A stretch of 64,000 nt of DNA, from the NCBI RefSeq assembly GCF_014648095.1, contig NZ_BMQL01000012.1, forward strand, positions 61,840 through 125,839, read 5' to 3'. The notes beneath the pieces are model-generated. The model searched no databases, was not told the origin of the DNA, and was given only the letters and a program-made list of their open reading frames with translations. Of this stretch, positions 1 to 9,800 are shown in pieces (the stretch's first letter is position 1; the number at the start of each line of letters is the position of its first letter). This stretch comes from Deinococcus ruber (GTDB lineage Bacteria; Deinococcota; Deinococci; Deinococcales; Deinococcaceae). Made by a program: the position numbers and the translations under genes.

Positions 1-155
1 GTAATCAGCGTTCGCAGTTCGCCTGCTCCGGCTGGTTCAAACTCCCAGTGCAGGTGCAGTTCCCCGGTGCCTTCGGGGCAGAAGAAGGTGAAGGGCAGAT
101 GGCGTTTGCTGTCTTCCAGCGACAGCGTGACCGTCTCGATCAGCAGGTCTGTCAT
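1..155 (-). CDS. Partial CDS, possible CehA/McbA-type PHP metallohydrolase N-terminus
   Basis: Only the first 51 codons are present; the gene runs off the left edge. The ATG is at 155-153 and the frame stays open to base 1. The peptide begins MTDLLIETVTLSLEDSK and continues with FTFFCPEGTGELHLHWEFEP. That pattern of a short beta-rich stretch with P-E-G-T resembles the N-terminal sandwich of CehA/McbA-family metallohydrolases, but the catalytic PHP domain lies outside the window, so the assignment is inference. It is divergent from the ABC importer operon that starts at 267, which ends in a phosphodiesterase, so a linked role in phosphoester use is possible. Confidence 0.45.
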   Translation of the reverse strand, partial: MTDLLIETVTLSLEDSKRHLPFTFFCPEGTGELHLHWEFEPAGAGELRTLI

Positions 156-266
156 GGTTGTATGGTGCGCGGCGCGTGTCAGATGCTCGCCAGTCGCCGT
201 CGCCCTGACCGAGCGCTGATACCCAGCAGATACCCCCATTACGGGGGCTACGTAAGCTCTTGACGT

Positions 267-1385
267 ATGAAGAATCCTCTGCTGATAGGACTGTTGCTGC
301 TCGGCACGACGACGAGCGTGCAGGCTCAGACCAACCCGGTCACGCTGAACTTCTACTCGGGCGGCGACGTCAACGTCAAGGATCTGTGGGAAAACAACCT
401 GCTGCCGATGTACCAGAAGACGCATCCGAACGTCAGAATCAATCTGGTGTTCTCGTCGCACGGCGATAACGATCAGGCCACCATCGACCGCATGGCCGCC
501 GCCAAGAAGGCCGGAAAGCCCTCGGGGATCGACCTGCTCGAAGGCCCGGTGGACGATGCCGGAACCGCCGGGCTGATGGATAAGCTCTCGGTTCAGAAGG
601 TGCCGCTGCTTGCCCGCGTCAGCCCCGCCGTGGTCAACCGCGCCCACAGTTACGGCGTGCCGTACCGCGCCAGCAGTGTGGTGCTCGCCTACGACAGCAG
701 CCGCGTCAAGAATCCGCCCAAGACCGTCGCGGCGCTGCTCGACTGGATCAACAAGAACCCCGGCCAGTTTACCTACAACACCCCCGATACCGGCGGCAGC
801 GGCAACGCCTTCGTGACGCGCATCCTGATGGGCAATCTGACGCCCGCCGACGCCAGTTTCTTTCAGACCGACTACGACGCGGCCCGCGAGAAAGCCTGGA
901 GCAAGGGCCTAAGCACCCTCAAGACGCTGGCCCCGAAGCTGTACCAGAACGGACAGTATTCGCAGAACAATGTCGGAACGCTGCAACTGCTGGGCAAGGG
1001 CGCGATTCAGATGGGGCCGGTGTGGTCGGACATGGGCCTGAGCTATCTCAAGCAGGGCCTGCTGCCCGACAACATCAAGCTCACCCAGATCGATCCGCCG
1101 CTGGCAGGCGGAGCCGCTTACCTGGGCGTGGCTGCCGACAGCGTCAACAAGGCCGCCGCCTACGACTTCCTGAACTGGCTGCTGACGCCCGAAGTGCAGA
1201 GCGTCGTGGTCGACAAGATGAACGGCTACCCCGGCGTCAAGCTTCAGTACATGCCCAAAGACGTGCAGACGCGCTTCGGTGATATCGCCGGAGACTTCAG
1301 CTACGGCTTTTCGAGCAAGTTCGGCAGCGACATGAACCGCCTGTGGTACGAGCAGGTTGCCGGAACGGCCCAGCCACAGCATTGA
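267..1385 (+). CDS. ABC transporter extracellular solute-binding protein
   Basis: Periplasmic or cell-surface ligand-binding subunit of an ABC importer, 372 aa. It starts with a Sec signal peptide (MKN, a Leu/Ile-rich core, then T-S-V-Q-A with likely cleavage before QTNP). The mature part has the usual solute-binding pattern: an early beta strand LNFYSGGD, later GVPYRASSVVLAYDSS (hinge region) and a C-terminal NKAAAYDFLNWLLTPEVQ helix typical of family 1/6 binding proteins. It is the first gene of an operon with two permeases, an ATPase and a glycerophosphodiester phosphodiesterase. By analogy with Ugp systems the ligand may be glycerol-3-phosphate, a glycerophosphodiester or another phosphorylated compound; this is inferred from context only. 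Confidence 0.88.
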   Translation: MKNPLLIGLLLLGTTTSVQAQTNPVTLNFYSGGDVNVKDLWENNLLPMYQKTHPNVRINLVFSSHGDNDQATIDRMAAAKKAGKPSGIDLLEGPVDDAGTAGLMDKLSVQKVPLLARVSPAVVNRAHSYGVPYRASSVVLAYDSSRVKNPPKTVAALLDWINKNPGQFTYNTPDTGGSGNAFVTRILMGNLTPADASFFQTDYDAAREKAWSKGLSTLKTLAPKLYQNGQYSQNNVGTLQLLGKGAIQMGPVWSDMGLSYLKQGLLPDNIKLTQIDPPLAGGAAYLGVAADSVNKAAAYDFLNWLLTPEVQSVVVDKMNGYPGVKLQYMPKDVQTRFGDIAGDFSYGFSSKFGSDMNRLWYEQVAGTAQPQH

Positions 1386-2287
1386 GCCGCCCCGCCCCCC
1401 GAAAACAAACAGACCTGAAGCCCCTGCTGGGGCTTCTGTTTCTCGTGCCTCCACTCGCTGTCCTGACGCTGCTGGTGCTGCTGCCCGCCTTCGATGCCCT
1501 GCGCTTTTCGCTCGGCTGGGTGCCGGAAGACAACGTGTCGTATGCCAGCGGTCTGAACCTGATCCGCAGTTCACAGCCGACACTGGCGGTGTTCGGGCGG
1601 CTGTTCTCCAGCGCTTCGTTCGGGCGTGATCTGGGCCTGACGCTGTTCGTGACCCTGACCTCGGTGGCCCTGCTGACCGTGGTGAGCTACGCGCTGGCGG
1701 TGTATGCCCGCTTCGGACGCGGGCGCTGGGTCGGAGCTGTCCGGACGCTGTACCTGCTGCCGATGTTCATTCCGGGAATCATCGCGGCGTATGCCATCAC
1801 CACCTTTTACGGCGACCACGGGCTGCTTCAGGCCATGCTGGAACGGGTCGGCGTGCAGGGCTACCATTCTCCGATACGTCAGAGCTGGGGTATCGTGCTG
1901 GGCAGCGTCTGGACGGGCATTCCCTTCGCGGTGCTGATGCTGTCGAGCGGTCTGGACGGCGTGGCCGAGGAGCAGATCGAGGCCGCCCGAGATGCGGGTG
2001 CGAGCTTCTGGGTGATCCTGTGGCGCATCGTGCTTCCGCTGAATCTGGTGCCGCTGCTGATCGTGCTGACCTTTTCGTTTATCGGGGTCTTCGGCAGCTT
2101 CACCATTCCGTACCTGCTCGGCCCCGCCGCACCGAACATGCTGGGCGTCAGCATGCAGCTGAATTTCGGGGCGTTTCGCCAGCCACAGGTCGCGGTGGCG
2201 ATGGCGGTCTTCAGCTTTCTGGTGTGTGCGCTGGTGGGCTACCTGTACGTGGTCGCCACGCTGCGGCAGAACGGACGGCGCGTATGA
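1382..2287 (+). CDS. ABC transporter permease, first subunit
   Basis: Integral membrane permease of the importer, 301 aa from a TTG at 1382 that overlaps the stop of the binding protein (TTGA), which indicates translational coupling. An upstream ATG at 1343 in the same frame would add 13 residues lying inside the previous gene and is less likely. About six hydrophobic segments are visible, the first being LLGLLFLVPPLAVLTLLVLL. The cytoplasmic EAA loop that docks on the ATPase is EQIEAARDAGASFWVILWRI. The downstream permease start overlaps its stop by 4 nt. Confidence 0.87.
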   Translation: MSRPAPRKQTDLKPLLGLLFLVPPLAVLTLLVLLPAFDALRFSLGWVPEDNVSYASGLNLIRSSQPTLAVFGRLFSSASFGRDLGLTLFVTLTSVALLTVVSYALAVYARFGRGRWVGAVRTLYLLPMFIPGIIAAYAITTFYGDHGLLQAMLERVGVQGYHSPIRQSWGIVLGSVWTGIPFAVLMLSSGLDGVAEEQIEAARDAGASFWVILWRIVLPLNLVPLLIVLTFSFIGVFGSFTIPYLLGPAAPNMLGVSMQLNFGAFRQPQVAVAMAVFSFLVCALVGYLYVVATLRQNGRRV

Positions 2288-3138
2288 GCGTTCCGGCCAT
2301 TCCCGCGCCGCGTGCGGCCTGGTTCCTTCAGGTGGCAGGGCTGCGGCGAGCGCTGGGAGCCATTCTGCTGCTGGCCTTCTCGGCCTTCCTGCTGATGCCG
2401 CTGTGGACGCTGCTGCTGTGGGCCGTCACCGAGCGCTGGCTGTATCCGGGCGTGGTGCCGCAGCAGTTCGGGCTGAAATGGTGGAGCTGGGTGTTCTCGA
2501 ACGCCGACATCGGCAAGGCGGCGTTCTGGAGTCTGACCACCGCGCCAACCGTCACGCTGCTGTCGGCGCTGGTGTGTCTGCCCGCCGCCTACGCCTTCGC
2601 CCGCTTCGACTTTCCGCTCAAACGCTTCTTCTATGTGGCGCTGCTGGCGTCCAACGCCTTTCCAAAACTCGGGCTGTACATCGCCATCGCTGCGTTTTTC
2701 TTCCGCCTGGGGCTGATCGGCACATTCTGGGGCGTGGTGCTGGTACAGCTCGTCAATGCGCTGGTGGTGATGATCTGGATTCCGTCGGCGGCCTTCGCGG
2801 CGGTGCCGAAGGAACTCGAAGAGGCGGCCCGCGACGCCGGGGCCAGTCCGCTGCGGGTGTTCTTCTCGGTCACGCTGCCGATCAGCATGCCGGGCATCAT
2901 CGTGGCGCTCATCCTGACCTTTCTGGGATCGCTCGACGAGTCGCAGGCGACGCTGCTGATCGGCACGCCGCAGATCACCACGCTGCCGATTCAGATGTAT
3001 ACGCTGGTGTCGAGTTACCCCGAGCCGGTGGGGGCCGTGTTCAGCGTGCTGCTCGCCACGCCGTCGGTGGTGCTGTTGCTGCTGGCCCGCCGCTATCTGC
3101 TGGCCGGGTATCTGGCAGCGGGCTTCAAGGGAGGTTGA
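2284..3138 (+). CDS. ABC transporter permease, second subunit
   Basis: Second membrane permease, 284 aa. The ATG at 2284 overlaps the TGA of the previous gene (ATGA); the reading frame is open further upstream but that part is out-of-frame sequence of the first permease. Six membrane segments are visible, beginning with LGAILLLAFSAFLLMPLWTL. The EAA loop is EELEEAARDAGASPLRVFF, followed by PISMPGIIVALILTFLGS. It pairs with the first permease to form the heterodimeric channel. Confidence 0.88.
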   Translation: MSVPAIPAPRAAWFLQVAGLRRALGAILLLAFSAFLLMPLWTLLLWAVTERWLYPGVVPQQFGLKWWSWVFSNADIGKAAFWSLTTAPTVTLLSALVCLPAAYAFARFDFPLKRFFYVALLASNAFPKLGLYIAIAAFFFRLGLIGTFWGVVLVQLVNALVVMIWIPSAAFAAVPKELEEAARDAGASPLRVFFSVTLPISMPGIIVALILTFLGSLDESQATLLIGTPQITTLPIQMYTLVSSYPEPVGAVFSVLLATPSVVLLLLARRYLLAGYLAAGFKGG

Positions 3139-3139
3139 G

Positions 3140-4201
3140 GTGTCGGACGTGACGTTTGAGCAGATCGAGAAGCGCTACGCGGGCCGCGCCGCAGTGGCCG
3201 ACCTGAATCTGCGAATTCGCAGCGGCGAACTGGTGTGCCTGCTGGGGCCGAGCGGCTGCGGCAAAACCACCACCCTGCGGATGCTGGCGGGATTTCTGAC
3301 GCCTGACAGCGGCGATATCAGTATCGGAACACGCAGCGTCCTGAACCTGGGGCCGGAGGCGCGTCCCACCGCGATGGTGTTTCAGCGCTATACCCTGTGG
3401 CCGCACATGAACGTGTTTCATAACGTGGCTTTTGGCCTCAAATTGCGGCGGCTGTCGCCCGCGTTCATCCGCCAGAAGGTCAAAGACGCGCTGACCCTGG
3501 TAGGCCTGCCTGGTATGGAGGCCCGTCAGCCGTCGCAGCTGTCGGGCGGGCAGCAGCAGCGGGTGGCGCTGGCACGGGCGCTGGTGCTGGAACCCGAGGT
3601 GCTGCTGCTCGACGAGCCGCTGTCGAGCCTCGACGCCAAACTGCGGGTGCAGCTGCGAGACGAGATTCGCGGCATCGTGCAGGAACTGGGCATCACCACC
3701 GTCTTCGTAACGCACGATCAGGAGGAAGCGATGGCGGTGGCCGACCGCATCGCCGTGATGCACGAGGGGGTGCTGCATCAGGTGCAGACGCCGGGTGAAC
3801 TGTACGACCGTCCGGCGACGCGCTTCGTGGCCGACTTTATCGGGCAGATGAATTTTCTGTCGGTACAGCCGGGCACGTCAGGAACGCTGCTGGCTGGGCC
3901 GCTGGCATTCGGGGTGCCTCAGAGCGCCGTGGGCACCGAGGTGGCTGTGCGCCCCGAAGACATGCAGTTCGGAGAGCAGGGCCACCCGGCACAGATCCTG
4001 CGGGTCAGCGACCTGGGGCATTACCGCGAGGTGCTGTTCCGGCTGGAAGGCGCACCCGACCTCGCCCCCATGACAGCGTTCGTGGGCAAGAGCGAGGCGC
4101 TTGAAACGCCGCGTGTGCGAGTACGCCGTGCGCTGGCGTATGCGGGCGGCGTGCTGCTGGGCGACGCCGTGCCGCTGAGCGCTCAGGTGGTCGGCTCTTG
4201 A
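3140..4201 (+). CDS. ABC transporter ATP-binding protein (UgpC/MalK-like)
   Basis: Cytoplasmic ATPase that powers the importer, 353 aa, GTG start at 3140 one base after the previous stop. Walker A is GPSGCGKTT (about residues 38-46), the Q-loop lies in MVFQRYTLWPHMN, the ABC signature is LSGGQQQR, Walker B is VLLLDEPLSSLD and the switch His is in FVTHDQEEAMAVADR. A C-terminal TOBE-like regulatory domain follows from about residue 240 (VQPGTSGTLLAG, TEVAVRPEDMQ). Length and layout match the CUT1/UgpC/PotA class. The next gene starts within its stop codon. Confidence 0.9.
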   Translation: MSDVTFEQIEKRYAGRAAVADLNLRIRSGELVCLLGPSGCGKTTTLRMLAGFLTPDSGDISIGTRSVLNLGPEARPTAMVFQRYTLWPHMNVFHNVAFGLKLRRLSPAFIRQKVKDALTLVGLPGMEARQPSQLSGGQQQRVALARALVLEPEVLLLDEPLSSLDAKLRVQLRDEIRGIVQELGITTVFVTHDQEEAMAVADRIAVMHEGVLHQVQTPGELYDRPATRFVADFIGQMNFLSVQPGTSGTLLAGPLAFGVPQSAVGTEVAVRPEDMQFGEQGHPAQILRVSDLGHYREVLFRLEGAPDLAPMTAFVGKSEALETPRVRVRRALAYAGGVLLGDAVPLSAQVVGS

Positions 4202-4932
4202 GGTTTCAGGCCAGAACACAGGCCCCGTTCCTGAGGGAGCGCCACCTTCAGGGTGTGCTGCGAACGGCGCACGGCGGAGCGTCGCGGGCGGCCCCCGACA
4301 ACACGCTGGAGGCCATTGCCGCGACGCTGCACACCGCGCTCGATCTGGTGGAAGTGGATGTTCACCTGACCCGTGACGGAGAACTGCTGCTGTGGCACGA
4401 CGCTCAGATGGTCACTCCGGACGGCGTGTTCGAGATCGCCGGGCACTCTCTGGCACAGCTGCGCGGTCTGAACCTGATCGACGGCACCCTCACGACGCTG
4501 CCGGAAGTGATCGACCTGCTGCGCGGGTACAGTGGGCTGATGATCGACCTCAAGGCCCCGGCGCTGGAAGACCCCATTGCGCGGGTCCTACGGGCCAGCC
4601 GCTTTACCGACGTGGTGGTCTGCGGCGATTACCTGAACACCCTGGAACGCCTGAAAACCGAGCTGCCGCAGATCGGCGTGTCGTATACACCTGGCCTCCC
4701 GTTTTATCTCCAGCCTGCTGCACACCTGCCGACCCTCCCGTTTCTGGACGCGGTGACGGTGTACTGGCGTGCAGTCGGCCCGGCGCTGATGCGGGCGACC
4801 GGTGAGCAGGGCGTGCTGGTGCTGGCCTGGACGGTCGATCATCCTCACATTGCCGCGCATCTGCTGGCCCAGGGTGTGCACGGCCTCACCAGCAACAACA
4901 TGGCCGTGCTGGAAGATACCCGGCGACTCTGA
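4198..4932 (+). CDS. Glycerophosphodiester phosphodiesterase family protein
   Basis: Predicted GDPD that hydrolyses glycerophosphodiesters to glycerol-3-phosphate and an alcohol; 244 aa from a TTG at 4198 overlapping the ATPase stop. The active-site start of the family is seen as TAHGGASRAAPDNTLEAI (usual form AHRG...PENT). The substitution of R by G in the H-R-G motif and of E by D in PENT are small deviations. Next come LVEVDVHLTRDGELLLWHD (metal ligands E and D, then the second His) and LMIDLKAP. The C-terminal VLVLAWTVDHPHIAAHLLAQGVHGLTSN is typical of the TIM barrel end. No signal peptide. Its place at the end of the importer operon suggests it processes the imported substrate. Confidence 0.85.
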   Translation: MRFQARTQAPFLRERHLQGVLRTAHGGASRAAPDNTLEAIAATLHTALDLVEVDVHLTRDGELLLWHDAQMVTPDGVFEIAGHSLAQLRGLNLIDGTLTTLPEVIDLLRGYSGLMIDLKAPALEDPIARVLRASRFTDVVVCGDYLNTLERLKTELPQIGVSYTPGLPFYLQPAAHLPTLPFLDAVTVYWRAVGPALMRATGEQGVLVLAWTVDHPHIAAHLLAQGVHGLTSNNMAVLEDTRRL

Positions 4933-5028
4933 GCCGGTTCCGTAGCCTTCACCCGGCCCGTCTGTTACCGATGCAGCAGGGCAGGGGAGAGCGGCGGGGT
5001 GATCGTTGCCCGCAGAGGTCGTGATGGC

Positions 5029-6282
5029 TCAGTCTCCCGCCGCTTTCACGCGCAGTCGCCCGGCTTCCAGCGACAGCCGCAGATGGCGCGAACGCACCAC
5101 GTACAGCAGGCCCACCAGCGCCGCCAGCACGCCTGACAGCGCTCCGACACCCAGCGCCCAGCGCGGCCCCAGCGTGTCGGCAACCCAGCCCACGATGGGC
5201 GCACCCAGCGGCGTACCGCCCATGATGACCGCCATCAGAATCGCCACGACCCGCCCGCGCATCGCCGGATCGGTGGAAAGCTGAATACTGCTGTTGGCGG
5301 TGGTGTTGAAGGTCTGTGCCGCGACTCCGACGATCACCAGGGCGAGGCCGAACAGCCAGAAGTTGGGCATCAGGGCTGCCAGCGTCAGGCCGCCGCCAAA
5401 GAGGGCCGAGCCGCCGACGAGCAGCGCGGGCTTTGGCTTCTCGCGCCGCGCCGACAGCAGCGCCCCCGTCACCGACCCGACCGCCATTCCCGACGAGAGA
5501 ATGCCGTACTGCCCCGCCCCCATATGAAAGACGCTGACGGCCATCGTCGAGATGAAGATCGGGAAATTCAGCCCGAAGGTGCCGATCAGAAACACCATCA
5601 GCAGCATCACCTTCAGATCGGCCCGCGACCACACGTAGCGGATGCCTTCCAGCAGACCGCTGCTCTGCTTGCTGCTGCGCTTGTGATGATGAAATTCACT
5701 GACCCGCAGCCGGGCCAGCGAGATCAGCACCGCCACAAATGACAGGGCATTGAGCAGAAAGACCCAGCCCGTCCCCACCGAGGCGATCAGCAGGCCCGCG
5801 ATTGCCGGGCCGATCATGCGGGCGGCGTTAAACGACGTGGAATTCAGCGCGACGGCGTTCGAGAGGTCGTCTTCGCCCACGAGTTCCGACACGAAGGTCT
5901 GCCGCACCGGGGCATCGAAGGCCGTGACACAGCCGAGCAGCCCCGCGAACACGTACACCTGCCACAGCTGCACGTGCCCCAGCACCGTCATCAGGCCCAG
6001 CAGCAGCGACAGCACGCCCTGCGCGGCCTGCGTCACCATCAGCAGTTTGCGGCGGTCGAAGGTGTCGGCGGCCCAGCCGGTTACGGGCATCAGCAGCAGC
6101 TGCGGCCCGAATTGCAGCGCCATCACCACCCCGACGGCAGTGGCGTTGCGGTGGGTCAGCTGCGCCAGTACCAGCCAGTCCTGCGCGGTGCGCTGCATCC
6201 AGGTGCCGACGTTCGACACGATGGCTCCGCTGGCCCACAGGCGGTAATTGTGAATCCTCAGCGAACGGAAGGTGCTGTTCAT
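5029..6282 (-). CDS. MFS efflux transporter
   Basis: Twelve-helix major facilitator transporter, 417 aa, of the enterobactin/macrolide exporter type (MFS_3). It begins FRSLRIHNYRLWASGAIVSNVGTWM; the N-terminal R-x-Y-RL-W and TWMQRTAQDWLVL segment is characteristic of that subfamily. The motif-A loop is GWAADTFDRRKLLM. The ATG overlaps the stop of the MarR gene by 4 nt (ATGA), so both are translated from one mRNA. The substrate is unknown; a drug or siderophore export role is the usual one for MarR-linked pumps. Confidence 0.87.
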   Translation of the reverse strand: MNSTFRSLRIHNYRLWASGAIVSNVGTWMQRTAQDWLVLAQLTHRNATAVGVVMALQFGPQLLLMPVTGWAADTFDRRKLLMVTQAAQGVLSLLLGLMTVLGHVQLWQVYVFAGLLGCVTAFDAPVRQTFVSELVGEDDLSNAVALNSTSFNAARMIGPAIAGLLIASVGTGWVFLLNALSFVAVLISLARLRVSEFHHHKRSSKQSSGLLEGIRYVWSRADLKVMLLMVFLIGTFGLNFPIFISTMAVSVFHMGAGQYGILSSGMAVGSVTGALLSARREKPKPALLVGGSALFGGGLTLAALMPNFWLFGLALVIVGVAAQTFNTTANSSIQLSTDPAMRGRVVAILMAVIMGGTPLGAPIVGWVADTLGPRWALGVGALSGVLAALVGLLYVVRSRHLRLSLEAGRLRVKAAGD

Positions 6283-6725
6283 GGGCGCACCAGCCGCCGG
6301 AGCAGCGCGACGCTGCGGGCGAGGTCGGCCTGTTCGTCTGCGCTCAGATGGACGCGCAGGGTGCGTTGCAGCCAGTCTTCACGTGCTGCCCGCCGCTGCG
6401 CGATCAGGGCGTGTCCGGCGGGGCTGAGGCGAAGCGTGGTTCGGCGTCGGTCGTTGGGATGAGGCTCGCCCTCCACCAGACCGAGTTCCAGCAGCGACCC
6501 GACTGTGGCTCCCATCGACTGCGAGCGCACGCCCTCCATCTGCGCCAGTTCGGTCAGGGTCGATGCCTCGCCGCGCTCCAGATGCAGCAGGGCGGTGAGT
6601 TGCGGCTGGGTAAGGTCGCCGGGCGGCACTTCCTCGCGCAGCCGCCGCCGCAGTTGCCCCAGCAGCAGGCGCAGATCGGCAGCCAGCGCGGCAGTGAGAT
6701 CGGTCTCGGTGTCCTGAACGGTCAT
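6279..6725 (-). CDS. MarR family transcriptional regulator
   Basis: Winged-helix repressor, 148 aa, first gene of a two-gene operon with the MFS pump. The HTH is LTQPQLTALLHLERGEASTL followed by TELAQMEGVRSQSMGATVGS, and the wing is EGEPHPNDRRRTTLRLSPAG (the DxR wing motif reads NDRRR). N- and C-terminal helices would give the dimer interface. A dyad in the upstream region (6745-6773) is the likely operator, which fits autoregulation with induction by a pump substrate. Confidence 0.88.
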   Translation of the reverse strand: MTVQDTETDLTAALAADLRLLLGQLRRRLREEVPPGDLTQPQLTALLHLERGEASTLTELAQMEGVRSQSMGATVGSLLELGLVEGEPHPNDRRRTTLRLSPAGHALIAQRRAAREDWLQRTLRVHLSADEQADLARSVALLRRLVRP

Positions 6726-6744
6726 ATCCTGACGCTATCAGATA

Positions 6745-6773
6745 CGAAGGAAAACTACCAAGTTTACCTTACG
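6745..6773. promoter_or_regulatory. Probable MarR operator
   Basis: The core AAACTACCAAGTTT (6752-6765) is a perfect 5-4-5 inverted repeat. It sits inside a longer imperfect dyad: CGAAGGAAAACT at 6745-6756 and AAGTTTACCTTACG at 6760-6773. It lies 20-48 bp upstream of the marR start, where autoregulatory MarR operators are usually found. Assignment is by position and symmetry. Confidence 0.5.
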
Positions 6774-6871
6774 TTATAGACACAGGGCCGCGCCGTCTGC
6801 GTGGCAGCAGCAGACGAAAGGATGTGGCCCGGCGGCACGACCACCCGGACAGGCGGTGATGTTACCCAGTT

Positions 6872-9800
6872 TCAGGGCGCTTGCCGGGTCTGCCGTGACG
6901 CGCCCGCGCCCGTTCCTGCTGGCAGGGTAAACGAGAAGGTCACGCCATGCTCTGGATTGCGCGAAGGCCACAGCAGGCCGCCGTGACGCTCCACGATCTT
7001 CCGTGCAATCGACAGGCCGATGCCGCTGCCCCCGTATTGACTGCGTGGATGCAGGCGCTGAAAGATCACGAAGATCTTGTCGAAATACGCCTCCTCGATG
7101 CCGATGCCGTTGTCCTGCACATCGATCTGAACGTGGTTACCGTGCTGTCTGGCGCGAATCTGAATCAGCAGAGGGCGTTCGGAACTGCGGAACTTGACGG
7201 CGTTGGCGAGCAGATTCTGGAAGACCTGCCGAAGCTGTGTCGCGTCGCCGTGCACGTGTGGCAGATCGTCTACCACGATGCGGGCATGAGCCGCTTCAAT
7301 CGGTGCCTGAAGGTCTTCAAGGACCCGGCTGACCACGCCGCCGAGCGCAACCGTCCGCATGGGCGCGGTTTCAGACGCCACGCGGCTGTAGGCCAGCAGG
7401 TCCTGGATGAGCTGCGACATGCGTTCGGTGCCCTGGGTGATGTGGCGGGCATACACCTGCGCCTTGTCGTCGAGCTGCGGGGCGTAGCGCTGCGTCAGAA
7501 GCTGAGAGAAACTGGTCACCGTTCGCAGCGGCTCCTGAAGGTCGTGGCTCGCCACATACGCGAACTGTTCGAGTTCGGCGTTGCTGCGTTCCAGATCGCG
7601 GGTGCGCTGGGCGAGTTGCGCCACGCTGAGGGCGCGTTCGATCGCCAGGCCCAGGCTGCGGGCCACCGTCTGAAGCACCGTGCGCTCGGTGATGCCCCAG
7701 AACCGCTGTTTCAGCAGGGCGACGCCGAAAATGCCGTATGGCTGTCCATTGACCATGACCGGAAGGCCTGCGAGCGCTCCCCGGCGCATCTGATAGGCAC
7801 CGAAGCCGTCGGTCGTCTGATCGTATTCATCGACGTAATACGCTTCCCGGCTCGACCAGGGAATGAACAGACTCTGCGTCGATTCGAAGGGAAGGCCCGA
7901 CTCGACCAGCTGCTGAAAGGCGTCGTCGCCCCGGTCTCCGTACTGACTTCGCAGCCGCCACGTCGGTCCGTCGGGTTCGTAATACGCGGCGTAGCCTTCG
8001 GGCAGCAGCGGCAGAACCAGTTCCTGTGCCCGGCGCACCAGCAGGATCGGATCGCTTTCGAGGCTCAGATCGCGTGTCAGGGCCGCGAATCCCTCCAGAC
8101 TTCGGGTGCGGGCTTCCAGTTCGGTGTTCTGGGCTTCCAGTTGCGCCGCCACCGCCGCCCGTTCGAGTGCCAGATTCAGGCCCCGTCCCACCGCACGCAC
8201 AATCGCCTTGTCGCGCTCCGACCACACCACCGCCGTTCGGAGGGCCACCGACAGCATGGCGTGGATGTCCTGACCGACCACCAGCGGATACAGCGACGTC
8301 GTGCCGTATTCCTGCGTGTGATCGGGTCGCCCGTCTACCGCCCAGCTGTCCGCGAACACCGGCGACTGAGTCCGCAGAACCTCAGCGAAGACCGGCAGGT
8401 TCGGTGACAGGCCCGCCGTGATGACCTCCAGCAGCGCAGCCGCGATGTCGTCGCTGGACCGCAGGGCTTTCCACAGGCCGTCCTGTTCCTGATAATAGGC
8501 GACGCTGGCATCTCCGAACGACGCCTTCAGCACGTCCAGCGCTTCCTGCGCCAGCGTCAGCGAGTCTGCGGTCACGCCGACGGCCTCGGTGAAGCGAACG
8601 AAAGCGTCCAGGGCCGCTGAGCGCTCCTCCAATGCGGCGGTCCGTTCGATCACCCGGCGTTCGAGTTCCTCGTTGCGTTCCCGCTCCATCTGAGAAATCT
8701 CGGCCCGGAAGCGTGACAGTTCGAGGTGCGCGGCGACCCGCGAGCGCAGTTCGCGTGAAGAAAACGGCTTGGTAAGGTAGTCGTCGGCTCCCGCTTCCAT
8801 GCCGCTGAGCCGGGCTTCTTCGCCTGCGCGGGCCGAGAGCAGGATCACCGGAATCTGGCGGGTGCGCTCATCGGCCCGCAGCGCCTGAAGCAGCCCAAAG
8901 CCGTCGAGGGCGGGCATCATCACGTCGCTCAGCACCAGATCCGGTGGATCGGCCAGCGCAGAGCGCAGCGCGGCCACGCCGTCACTCACCGCCTCTATGT
9001 GATAGTCGTCGGCCAGCAGCCGGGTCACGTAGCCGAGCAGATCGGCGTTGTCGTCGGCCACCAGGAGCCGTGGTCTGCGGTCTGGGTCGGCGTCACGGTG
9101 GGGGGCGGGCGCTGGTCGTTCCGGCGGGGCCGTGTGCCACTGGCTGGCCTCCGCGATCAGCAGCGGACTTCCCGGACGTGCGGGCCTGGGCGCGTCCTGC
9201 ATGACCCGGCCCGGCGGCAGGTGCGCCGTCCCCTTCGGAAGCTGCACCTGAAAAGTGGTGCCGACCCCCACCGTACTGCTGACCGAGATTTCGCCGCCGT
9301 GCAGCCCCACCAGCTCTTTGACGAGGGCGAGGCCGATACCGGTTCCCTCGAAGCTGCGTCCCCGTGCGCCCTCGACCCGGTGAAACCGTTCGAAGACGCG
9401 GGGCAGTTCGGCGGCGGGAATCCCCGTGCCGGTGTCGCTCAGATAGAGAACCGCATGTGTCGCGGTTTCCGCCAGCTTCAGATGGATTCGGCCCTCGAAG
9501 GTGAACTTAAAGGCGTTCGACAGCAGATTCAGAACGATCTTCTCCCACATGCTCTGATCGATATACAGCGCCTCCGAAAGTGGAGAAAGATCGGTGTCGT
9601 AGCGCAGTCCGGCGTCTTCTACCAGCGACCGGAACGAACTGGCGAGATCGGCTGTCAGCACGGCCAGATCGGTGGGGGTGTATACAGCGTCTGCCCGGCC
9701 CGCCTCGATGCGGGTGAAGTCGAGCATGGTGTTCACGAGCCGCAGCAGCCTCAGCGCGTTGCGGTGGGCTACCTCCACTTCACGCAGCTGCGCCGGGTCG

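Noticed and set aside
233..247. CCCCC-N5-GGGGG before the binding-protein gene as a riboswitch or attenuator
   Set aside because: A 5-bp stem alone is too weak to call.
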